DNA of 64,000 bases. Origin: Beroe forskalii (Eukaryota; Ctenophora; Nuda; Beroida; Beroidae). Shown one piece after another: positions 45,485-56,300 of this stretch. The stretch spans positions 186,001 through 250,000 of the forward strand of contig WFMF01000013.1 in NCBI GenBank assembly GCA_011033025.1, given 5' to 3'. Both the position numbers and the translations under genes were made by a program. The notes under the pieces were generated by a model. The model ran no database searches, had not been told where the DNA came from, and was given only the letters and a program-made list of their open reading frames with translations. Position 1 is the first letter of the stretch. Each line of letters starts with the position of its first letter.

Positions 45485-47008
45485 GGGGGCTGGCAAGCCC
45501 CCCGCGGCGGTTTGCGAGCCCGAGGGCCCGAAGGGCCCGAGGGCGAGCATTGGACGGCGGACCTAACAGTGCGAGGGCCGAAGGCCCGAGCTGCGAGCCC
45601 GAGGACCCGAAGGGTCCGAGGGCGAGCATTGGACGGCGATTCTAACGAGAGAAATCTCATGTATTTCCCCACATTTCACGAAGAAATTTGGGCAACTTTC
45701 CGTTATTGGATTTCCACCAAAATCGATACGTCGCATGTTTGAGGGTCAAAGGTGCAACTGTCAAAATTTCAGATCGATTGGATAAAAGATGCCCAAGTTA
45801 TGACAACTTATTCGCACTGAAATCGCACACGCGATGCGTACGCATCGCTGCGCTTCCCAGCCGGCATTTTCAAACCAAACCAAAAATAAACCAATGATAA
45901 ACGTTTATATTTGGTTTAAATTTGGTTTCCGTCAAACGTTATGGATAATCGTTTTTGATACGTTTAATAAACGTTTCTGTAGAAACGTTTATTGAAATCC
46001 CAAAAATAAACGTTTCTGATACGTTTAATTTAGGTTCATCCAAAACGTTTATATGAAACCAATTATAAACGTTTAAAAAACGTTTATTTTTGGTTTACAC
46101 AATAACAATTTTCGGATTGGAATTGCGTTTCATGGAAACCTCAAATAAACGTTTAAAATACGTTTATTTTTGGTTTGCAGTGAACGTTTCGCCAACCAAA
46201 ATAAACTTTTTTCGAAACGTTTATTGTTGGTATTCACGAAACGTTTCGCACAGAACCAAAAATAAACGTTCCAAAAACTTAAATTTTTGGTCCACAAAAG
46301 CGTTTTCCTAAAACCGAAAGTAAACGTTACACTGTGACAGAAACGTTTATTTCAGGTTCTGTGGAAACGTTACTTGAAGACCAACAATAAACGTTTCGAA
46401 AAAGTTTATTTTTGGTTGGCGAGAAACGTTTACTGCAAACCAAAAATAAACCTTTTGAAAACGAAGTTAACGAGGTTCCATTGAAACACAAGGAAACATT
46501 TTATTCTTATAAGTATAATCCCTGGTCCTGCGAGCCTCAGCAATATTTGCCTTGCAAGGCGAAAACAGTGGATAACATCCCTGTTATATAATTTTTGTTA
46601 CAGCCATGTGTATACTGCATACACATGGTCGACGGAGGACTCTCAGAGCCCAAGTCGAGAATTAAAAAATAATTAAGTGATTAAATTATTAATTAAATGG
46701 TTTATTTATCGTTTCGGGGAAACCAATCAAAAACGTTTTTTTGAAAACGATTTATAAACCAAAAATAAACCAAATTGCAAGACCTCATTTTCTGTTTAAT
46801 TACCGTTTCTGTATGACGTTTAAGAAACGTTTCGCAAGAAACGTTTATTAAACGTTAAATTCAAACCGGTTTTATCGTTTTATCCGTTACGCAAAAGAAC
46901 GTTTAATAAACGTTTATTAAACGTTACTTCGTTTCGTTATGGTTTCTTAAAAAAACGTTTATTAAACGTATTTAAAACGTTTCTGTGCCGGCTGGGTTGC
47001 CAGCCCCC
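45485..47008. mobile_element. Outer TIR element GGGGGCTGGCAA, hosting a nested element
   Basis: GGGGGCTGGCAA at 45,485-45,496 pairs with TTGCCAGCCCCC at 46,997-47,008. The left part is very GC rich, with a direct repeat of about 47 bp (GCGAGCCCGAGGGCCCGAAG at 45,513 and a variant at 45,593). The right part is mostly replaced by the nested element 45,857-46,996. Confidence 0.6.
45857..46996. mobile_element. Nested TIR element packed with AAACGTTTATT motifs
   Basis: Inverted ends CCCAGCCGGCA and TGCCGGCTGGG. Both flanks of about 450 bp and 300 bp consist almost only of AAACGTTTATT, GGTTT and ACCAAAAATAAACC motifs in both orientations, several dozen in all. The centre has a perfect hairpin CCATGTGTAT-actgc-ATACACATGG (about 46,604-46,628). 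No ORF; non-autonomous. Confidence 0.8.
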
Positions 47009-47739
47009 AACTATATGTTTTCATGGATTCGCCGAATTTCAAAAATTTTTACGGTACGTTCCCGACGATCAAATCAATTTAAAATTGAGTTTCCGCGCCT
47101 TCGCTGTGCGCGCGCACGGAGTTTAAAATTTGAGATCAATTCGTTCAGAAATGGCTGAGTTATAACTACTTGAAATCGCCAAAATTGAGGGTGTTCTTGT
47201 TAAAAAGGGTTACGACACTGATACATATACGAGAGATGACGCTTTTAGTGCAAGAAGTATACCCTATTTAAACGGCCATATCTCGGGAACGGTAAAAGAT
47301 ACAGCGCTCATCGACCCAGCGTTGGAAAGTAGAAGGATAGAACTTGCGAAAAATGCCCTTTAAAACTATTTTACGTCACGATAATGACGTCACAAAACTA
47401 AGAATTTCAAATGTCGATTTTCCCAAAAATAGGCGTTTTTCAACGCAATTTTTCGGTATGAAGGACTCGAGATAGGAAAAAATGCTCCTAGCGTGGAAAG
47501 TAAATTGAATGTACTTTTAAAAATGTGGTTGAAAAGTTCTAAGCTCCCCAGCATCTTTGAGATATATGATTGTTTGAAACACTTTGACACGAAAAAAATC
47601 CCAAAAAATGGCAAAACTTGTGAAGCTAGTGGAGAGAGAACGGGACAACCCCAGAACTTCATCTTTGGACATGTTGTCGGTCATAGTCCCAATTGTGTTA
47701 ATGAATGGGTCTCAGATAGCTTATCTAATTTAATGACGT
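47009..47739. other. Non-coding stretch before the Gypsy fragment
   Basis: No coding signal or LTR seen. No primer-binding site, gag or protease precedes the pol gene, so the retroelement is 5' truncated here. Confidence 0.4.
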
Positions 47740-47743
47740 AATT

Positions 47744-50553
47744 ATGAGCAAGCCAGACGGATCTATCAGAGTGTGTGGGGATTACAAGGCTACATTGAAT
47801 CCTGCTCTTGATACGAAAGTTTATCCGCTGCCTACTATTGAGGAGTGTTTTGCTGAGATGGTCGGAGGTCAACTATTCACAAAGATCGACATAAAGGCAG
47901 CATACAATAGTTTGCGACTAAGACAAGTGATCAGTGTTTAACTACATTAAACACACACTTGGGTTTACTGAAGTGGACCAGATTACCATTTGGAATTAAC
48001 TCTGCCGGAGCACAGTTCCAGTGTACGATTGATGAGGTGTTGCTGGGAGTTAACCAGACCGTTGTCGCGTTGATGACATTCTTATCACTGGAAGGAGTGA
48101 GGAAGAGCACATGGCTAACGTTAGAGAAGTGGTGACAGGTTAGAGAAAGCTGGGTTCAGATGCAGGAAGGACAAGACTACGTTCATGGCATCGTCAGTGA
48201 TTTACCTGGGTCACGAGGTTTCTGCTCAAGGAATTAAGCCAGTGTCTAGCAAAGTTGAAACCCTCATCAAAGTTGATTATTCATAGATAACCGAGAAAAG
48301 CTGATCACATTTCTCGGAGCAGTACAATACTACGCAAGATATCTGCCCAATCTTGCTACGGTCATTGCACCACTCAATCACCTTCGTTCGGCTCAGGTTG
48401 AGTGGGTGTTTGGAAAGAAGGAGAAACATGCCTTCAATGAGCTGAAAAGGATGCTGACGTCTGGTCAGATCTTGACGTTCTACAACCCTGATTGGCCGTT
48501 GAAGATTGATTGCGACGCAAGTTCTGTTGGGTTGGGAGGAGTTCTATCTCACATGTGTCCTGGACGGTGAAGAAAGACCCATAGAGTTCATCAGTAGAAC
48601 CCTAACAGAGACTGAAAGACGGTATTCGCAGTTAGACAGGGAAGCACTAGCTATCATCTGGGGTCTGAAGAGATTTCACAAGACATCTTCGCTAGACCAT
48701 TTTCATCTGGTTACTGACAACGAACCACTTTATCACATCTTCAACCCTCACAAGGGAGTTCCTGAAATGGTCATCAGTCGTTTACAGCGGTGGGCGTTGA
48801 TTCTCAGTTGTTACAATTACACCATAGCTTACAGACCGACCAGTAAGCATGCCAACGCAGATGTATGTTCCCGTTTTCCACTGCCACACAGTGTCAAGGA
48901 GGAGTCCTGTGAGTCGGAGTTGTTGGACTGTGGCAGTGTAAGCGAATGTGAGTGTTCAGTGTTTGCTACATACATCGGTGAGGATAAACCGCTGCTTAAC
49001 AGTGTTTTGATAGCTAAACTGTCGAGAACAGACCCTGTCATATCAAAGGTCATGTACCTTGTTCAGGAAGGTGGATTGAAAGATCATCAATCGCCAAGAA
49101 GGCGAAGTGTCAAAGACCGGCTACTGTCAGGAATGAGGCAGAGTCGGGGTGAATCATCCAAAGGTAAGAGTGTAGTCGCCGAGAAGGCGAATTGTCAAAG
49201 ACCGGCTACTGTTAAGAATAAGGCAGAGCTGGGTGAATCATCTGATAAAGACAAGCTTTCCCCATATCTCAGTAGAAGAGAAGAGTTAACTGTGGATTCT
49301 GGGTGTTTGATGGGGAACTGTGTAATCATCCCTGAGAGGATGAGAAGCGACGTGCTGAGTCTGTTACATAGCACGCACATGGGGGAGCAGTTCGATGAAG
49401 AACATGGCAAGGAGATACGTGTGGTGGCCAGGGCTAGATAGCGACATCGAGAGTGTGGCTAAACACTGCTCATCATGCCAACTCAGTCAGCCATATCCCA
49501 AAGGATCATTGCCACATCCGTGGGGTGTTCCAGAGCACCCATGGGACCGGATTCATCTTGATTTTGCTGGGCCGTTCGCAGGTTGTATGTGGTTGATAGT
49601 GGTCTGCGCATATTCTAAGTGGCTTGAAGTGGAGAATATGAAACAGAATACAACTGCGACAAACTTGATCAAGTAGTTACGAGAGATATTCGACGCTTTG
49701 GGTTACCTGAGTTTTAGTGAGTGACAATGGACCACAGTTGTCTCGTTCACACGAATTCAAGGCGTTTCTGGAAAGGAATGGAATCCGGTACATACCCATA
49801 CCAGCATACCACCCATCATCCAACGGACAAGCAGAAGTCATGGTGGGTAAGTTCAAACAAGCTATGAAGAAGATGAGTGCCACAAGCAAAGACATCGATC
49901 ACAGTGTATCAAGTTGGTTATTCCAGTACAGGAACACGCCTCATTCTACCACTGGATATGAGCCCTCAGTACTCATGTTCGGTAGGCGATCCAGGACAAC
50001 ATTGAGCCTGTTGAACCCTTTATCCAGCAACACGAAGCATCAGACCAAGGTCATGGATCAGTTCGTCAAAGCGGAGCAGAAAGGATCACGGACTTTCGAA
50101 GTCGGAGATCAGGTGTACTTCCGAGATGTACACAACCAGAAGTGGGTTAAAGGTGTTGTCAGAAGCACCGAGGGATCGAAGGTCTTGGGCATTGAGTCAG
50201 AGGAACAACTGATGCTAAGGAAGCATGTGGATCACGTAGTGTCTCGACCCACTACATCGGATCAACCTGAGGTACCTGCTAAGGAGTCTGGGGAGGTTGT
50301 ACTTGATGGTGGTGAACCGAGAAAACCCGTTGAGCACAAGCATAATGCATGCCTATCCCGTAATATTCCAAGTAACAGTGAGCCCGACCATAATGCACGC
50401 CTTAATGATAATGATAGTTTGGGACTTGTACCTAATAATCAAACACCAGCTGAAAGTTCAGCTTGTTATCAACCTAGCACACTAGTTAGTGAGCGTCCCA
50501 AACGTACAGTTAAGGAACCTGACCGGTTGAGCTACAAAAAGCTTGGGGGATAG
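47744..50553 (+). pseudogene. Ty3/Gypsy retrotransposon pol (RT, RNase H, integrase), degenerate
   Basis: Reverse transcriptase begins at [10 protein letters not shown] and shows [11 protein letters not shown] (first Asp) at 47,875, WTRLPFGI at 47,975 and VDDIL near 48,070 in a shifted frame. RNase H follows (IDCDASSVGLGG, SRTLTETERRYSQLDREALA, VTDNEPL) in 48,500-48,890. Integrase has an HHCC-type zinc region (HCSSCQL at 49,465) and a D,D,E core: HLDFAGPF (49,555), VSDNGPQ (49,715), NGQAE (49,820). HSTTGYEPSVLMFGR and a basic C-terminus end at 50,553. There are at least five frame breaks. gag and protease are absent, so it cannot be autonomous. Confidence 0.9.
49091..49260 (+). repeat. 85-bp tandem duplication in the Gypsy RNase H-integrase linker
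   Basis: TCGCCAAGAAGGCGAA at 49,091 recurs at 49,176, and GTCAAAGACCGGCTACTG and GAATCATC recur with the same 85-bp offset. As 85 is not a multiple of three, the two copies are read in different frames within one uninterrupted ORF. Confidence 0.9.
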
Positions 50554-51117
50554 TAGCATCCCACGTGTAATTTGTAATTTCAATGTAAGACGTAAATTAA
50601 ATTGAGCAAGACTCAAGTTTTTATAATCACAAACTTTTCATTTTAAATCACCGATTTATCTCGTATTTTACCGTATTATTCACAAAGAATTGAGTGTTAT
50701 TTATTAATATGTATGTGGGGTTTTCTGTTAAAAGATATCTATTTATTCATGTGTGTTTTAAAGACAATTTTTTAACGTTTGAATCGCAAGTTTTACCGTG
50801 AATTTGAACGAATTTTCTATTCGATTTTTCGAATTTTATTTAAGTGCTAAATCTACTAGCAATTTTGCGCGCGCGTATATGTAAAGTTTATTGTTATCAT
50901 TTTGCGCTAGGTTTTTAAACTTTAAAAAAGCCGCGCAGGGGGAATGTTAGATCTTTATACGATAGATTGATATTATCCTGATGTTATTTGTAGTACCATG
51001 GCTTTCCCTTTAGTTTTATGATCATCCTTTACTCTGGCTTTTCACTTGGTCCAAGTACCTTGAAACTATCCAAAGTACAACTCAACGATACAGCATGGAC
51101 TACAGTATGACATATTG
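50554..51117 (+). mobile_element. Gypsy 3' region, polypurine tract and partial 3' LTR
   Basis: After the pol stop comes an AT-rich stretch, then a polypurine tract GCAGGGGGAA at about 50,936 followed at once by TGTTAGATC, as expected for an LTR start. The LTR can be followed for about 170 bp before the 22-bp satellite resumes. No matching 5' LTR was found in the window. Confidence 0.55.
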
Positions 51118-51480
51118 CTGACACCAGTCTGACGTATCACCGACACCAGTCTGACGTTAGACATATCACTGCTGGTAACTGGTTAACCAAACCGTAACTG
51201 AAATACTGGTTGACTGGATTTTTTTGCCAACTGTAACCGAAACCGTAACCGAATGTTTTTAATTGACTGATTAGGACAAACGGAAGGTTAACCGAACCGT
51301 AACCGAAAAATGGTTTAACTGGCCCTTTTTGTCCAACCCTAACCGTCTAACCGTCACCGGATTTATTGAAAAAAGGTAACCGGTCATTTGCTATCAATGA
51401 CACAATTCTGAAGTTAGACGTATCAGTGTCCAGTGATACCAATTACCAGTTTGAACTTGACGTATCACTGAAGCCAGGTT
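51118..51480 (+). repeat. 22-bp satellite, right block, with an AACCG-rich insert
   Basis: Units of CTGACACCAGTCTGACGTATC resume at 51,118-51,175 and, more decayed, at 51,395-51,480. Between them 51,178-51,385 is built from AACCGTAACCGAA and GGTTAACC motifs with inverted ends, probably another small insertion. Confidence 0.75.
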
Positions 51481-53140
51481 GAAATTTCACTGATGTGTCG
51501 TTGTCGGTGATTCATATGATTCTGTCGTTGAGCTGTTGAGCCTACAAACAGGAACTGGTCGAGTCAAGCCGAATCAAGCCGAAACGAGCGGAACAAACCA
51601 CCCCGAACCAACCCAAAAACTTCCCCAAATGTAGCCGAAATAATCCGAAACGAGCCAAAACAAGCGAATCAACCCGAGATAACATCCAAATCGGGTTGAT
51701 CAGCATGTTATGGTTTGTTTCGGCCACGGGGAGGTTTTTGGATTGGTTCGGGGTGGTTTCTGATTGTTACGGCTTGATTTGGATGGTTCCTACATGTAGT
51801 AATTCGACGATTATTCTCTGTAGAGGCCCTAGAGAGGTCATGGTCCTCTGTGATGGAAAGATTAAGAAAGATTATACCCCTCCCATGCTTGTTTTAGCGA
51901 CCGTGTAAGTTTGGTTATACGGTCTCCACTGAATTACAGTGCAAAAAAGCTTAAAATGCAATTTGATTTTATAAAGGAGCACTCAAAAATCTACTTAAGC
52001 GTTGAATCCGGACGAGGGTCGTCAGACCCGAGTGGGAAGAAATACTGTTGTTTGGTCAGAGAATAGTAGGTATAATCCGGTTCCATGATCTCAGCTGTGA
52101 CCGTATACCTTCGATAATGAACTCGGCACGCCTCGTCCATTATCCAACTTACACAGTCTCGGCTGTCGCCTCGACCATGTAAGTTGCGGTATACGGTCAC
52201 CACTTCGACATGTAACCGCTTAGTATTGGTTCAGAATGCCGTGCTAATCACTTATAATAAAGCCCATCCAACGGAAGAACGCAGTAATGAGCTCTGTACT
52301 AACAGACAGTAACCAAGCAATCACGGAATCAAGCATTATTTTGTTTCCACTTTCATTTTACTTCCATTTACTTTTGCCTGTCGATGTTCTTCCACTATAC
52401 AAGTATATAGGCTATATCATGAGGAGTTAATTTCCGAAGGAGAATAGGCTACAGTAAGACACCATGTATTATATATTGACACTCAATAGAGGATTGTTGG
52501 ATTGCATATTTAACTATATGATATTGACACTCAATAGAGGGATTGTTGGATTGCATATTTAACTATGGAATTATAATTGATGAACTCATCCAAAGCTATA
52601 CAGCTTAACAGTTGAAAGCAAATGTGTCAATTTTGTCCAATTTTGTCCAAAGTTAACCTCATTTTTGAGAATTGAACAAAACCATTGGACAAAATTGACA
52701 AAAATTGACAAAATTGACTTGGCCTCTGCCCCTATATCATTGTATCACAAGCTCCCCAGCTAGGTGAATGCTCGTGGCACCAATCGATGCACAATTAAGT
52801 CACCACGACAGATACAGTGGTCGTAAATTGATGTATTGGCCATGAAGTTCCATTGACAAATTTAGAAATTTTGGAACAAGAAAATATGCAGTTCACACGG
52901 TTTGATAGCCAACTTTCAGCCGGGCCGAATTTTTTCTATTTAAATTACAGAAAGTCAGGTTTATTGTTTGGGTTTATCTTAGATTTTTAAGGGGAAAAAA
53001 ATCCCAATTAAATTTGGGGGGTGATGATCAAAATTTCCTTTTCCCAAGGTAGTTTTTTTTAAATTTGTAAATATATTTTTTATTTCCGGGGCCCTGGTTT
53101 TCATGTTGAAAAAGGATAAACCAAAGGGGGGCCCAATTAC
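51481..53140. other. Non-coding stretch with small inverted and direct repeats
   Basis: 51,590-51,765 is a fold-back: CCACCCCGAACCAACCC against GGATTGGTTCGGGGTGG. GTGACCGTATACC (52,098) pairs with GGTATACGGTCAC (52,188). A 48-bp tandem duplication (ATATTGACACTCAATAGAGG) lies at 52,473-52,566. From 52,980 on, homopolymer-rich sequence looks like poor base calls. Confidence 0.5.
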
Positions 53141-53348
53141 CTAATAAAGGCATAACCCAAATTTTTTGGTTTTTTCTATCACATCTTGATAGAAAGAGGT
53201 GTAACCAGGCATATTATAAACAGTGCTTTCAGCTTCACTAGTGTTGGTCTCTGCTATGCCTATGACAGAGAATTTGAGTTCTATACGCTGTAACTGAGTA
53301 ACAAATTCGTCAAAGTTGCTCTTATTACCGTCAATATTTTGGAAGAGC
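53141..53348 (-). mobile_element. LINE endonuclease fragment
   Basis: Minus-strand frame with the start of an EEP endonuclease: LLFQNIDGNKSNFDEF, VIGIAETNTS, YNMPGYTSFYQD. The NxxG..N and ET motifs mark the N-terminal EEP strands of a non-LTR retrotransposon of a different family from the one at 1-2,363. It is cut by low-quality sequence on one side and by the minisatellite on the other. Confidence 0.75.
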
Positions 53349-56300
53349 AAGCTGTGTTGGGGCAAGTATTTTTACAGGAAACTCACTGTGTTGGGGCAGG
53401 TATTTTTACAGGAAACTCACTGTGTTTGGGCAGGTATTTTACAGGAAACTCACTAGGGCAGGTATTTTACAGGAAACTCTACTGTGTTGGGGCAGGTATT
53501 TTTTACAGGAAACTCACTGTGTTGGGGCAGGTATTTTTACAGGAAACTCACTGTGTTGGGGCAGGTATTTTTGTTGAGAAACTTTGCTAGAAACTCACTG
53601 TTGGGGCAGGTATTTTACAGGAAACTCACTGTGTTGGGGGCAGGTATTTCTACAGTGAAACTCACTGTGTTGGGGCAGGTATTTTTACAGGAAACTCCAG
53701 GTATTTTTACAGGAAACTGTGTTGGGGGCAGGTATTTTACAGGAAACTCACTGTGTTGGGGCAGGTATTTTTACAGGAAACTCACTGTGTTTGGGCAGGT
53801 ATTTTACAGGAAACTCACTGTGTTGGGGCAGGTATTTTTACAGGAAACTCAAATTGTGTTGGGGCAGGTATTTTTACAGGAAACTCACTGTGTTTGGGGC
53901 GGAGCTTTACAGGAAACTCACTGTGTTAGGGCAGGTATTTTTACAGGAAACTCACTGTGTTGGGCAGGTATTTTTACAGGAAACTCCACTGTGTTGGGGC
54001 AGGTATTTTACAGGAAACTCACTGTGTTGGGGTAGGTATTTTTACAGGAAACTCACTGTGTTGGGGGCAGGTATTTTACAGGAAACTCCACTGTGTTGGG
54101 GCATGTATTTTACAGGAAACTCACTGTGTTGGGGGCAGGTATTTTTACGGAAACTCACTGTGTTGGGGCAGGTATTTTACAGGAAACTCACTGTGTTGGG
54201 GCAGGTATTTTTACAGGAAACTCACTGTAAGTTGGGGCAGGTATTTTTACAGGAAACTCACTGTGTTTGGGGCAGGTATTTTTACAGGAAACTCACTGTG
54301 TTGGGGCAGTATTTTACAGGAAACTCACCAGTTGGGGCAGGTATTTTTACAGGAAACTCCACTGTGTTGGGGCAGTATTTTTACAGGAAACTCACTGTGT
54401 TGGGGCAGTATTTTTACAGGAAACTCACTGTGTTGGGGCAGGTATTTTTACAGGAAACTCACTGTGTTGGGGCAGGTATTTTTACAGGAAACTCACTGTG
54501 TTGGGGCAGGTATTTTTACAGGAAACTCACTGTGTTGGGGCAGGTATTTTACGGAAACTCACTGTGTTAGCAGGTATTTTACAGAAACCCAATTGTGTTG
54601 GGGCAGGTATTTTTACAGGAAACTCACTGTGTTGGGGCAGGTATTTTTACAGGAAACTCACTGTGTTTGGGCAGGTATTTTACAGGAAACTCACTGTGTT
54701 AGGGCAGGTATTTTTACAGGAAACTCACTGTGTTGGGGCAGGTATTTTTACAGGAAACTCACTGTGTTTGGGGCAGGTATTTTACAGGAAACTCACTGTG
54801 TTAGCAGGTATTTTTACAGGAAACTCACTGTGTTGGGGCAGGTATTTTTACAGGAAACTCACTGTGTTGGGGCAGGTTTTTACAGGAAACTCACTGTGTT
54901 GGGGCAGGTATTTTTACAGGAAACTCACTGTGTTGGGGCAGGTATTTTTACAGGAAACTCACTGTGTTGGGGCAGGTATTTTTACAGGAAACTCACTGTG
55001 TTGGGGCAGGTATTTTTACAGGAAACTCACTGTGTTGGGGCAGGTATTTTTACAGGAAACTCACTGTGTTGGGGCAGGTATTTTTACAGGAAACTCACTG
55101 TGTTGGGGCAGGTATTTTACAGGAAACTCACTGTGTTGGGGCGGTATTTTTACAGGAAACTCACTGTGTTGGGGCAGGTATTTTTACAGGAAACTCACTG
55201 TGTTGGGGGCAGGTATTTTAACATGAAAAACTCACTGTGTTGGGGCAGGTATTTTTACAGGAAACTCACTGTGTTGGGGCAGGTATTTTTACAGGAAACT
55301 CACTGTGTTGGGGCAGGTATTTTTTACAGGAAACTCACTGTGTTGGGGCAGGTATTTTTACAGGAAACTCTACCAGTTGGGGGCAGGCATTTTTAGGAAA
55401 CTCACTGTGTTGGGGCAGGTATTTCTACAGGAAACTCACTGTGTTGGGGCAGGTATTTTTACAGGAAACTCACTGTGTTGGGGCATGTATTTTTACAGGA
55501 AACTCACTGTGTTGGGGCAGGTATTTTTACAGGAAACTCACTGTGTTAGGGTAGGTATTTTTACAGGAAACTCACTGTGTTGGGGAGGTATTTTTACAGG
55601 AAACTCACTGTGTTGGGGCAGGTATTTTTACAGGAAACTCACTGTGTTGGGGCAGGTATTTTTACAGGAAACTCACTGTGTTGGGGCAGGTATTTTTACA
55701 GGAAACTCACTGTGTTGGGGCAGGTATTTTTACAGGAAACTCACTGTGTTAGCAGGCTACAGGAAACTCACTGTGTTGGGGGCAGGTATTTTACAGGAAA
55801 CTCACTGTGTTAGGGCAGGTATTTTTACAGGAAACTCACTGTGTTGGGGCAGGTATTTTTACAGGAAACTCACTGTGTTGGGGCAGGTATTTTTACAGGA
55901 AACTCACTGTGTTGGGGCAGGTATTTTTACAGGAAACTCACTGTGTTGGGGCAGGTATTTTTACAGGAAACTCACTGTGTTGGGGCAGGTATTTTTACAG
56001 GAAACTCACCTGTGTTGGGGCAGGTATTTTTACAGGAAACTCACTGTGTTGGGGCAGGTATTTTACAGGAAACTCACTGTGTTGGGGCAGGTATTTTACA
56101 GGAAACTCACTGTGTTGGGGCAGGTATTTTTACAGGAAACTCACTGTGTTGGGGCAGGTATTTTACAGGAAACTCACTGTGTTGGGGCAGGTATTTTACA
56201 GGAAACTCACTGTGTTGGGGGCAGGTATTTTTACAGGAAACTCACTGTGTTGGGGCAGGTATTTTTACAGGAAACTCACTGTGTTGGGGCAGGTATTTTT

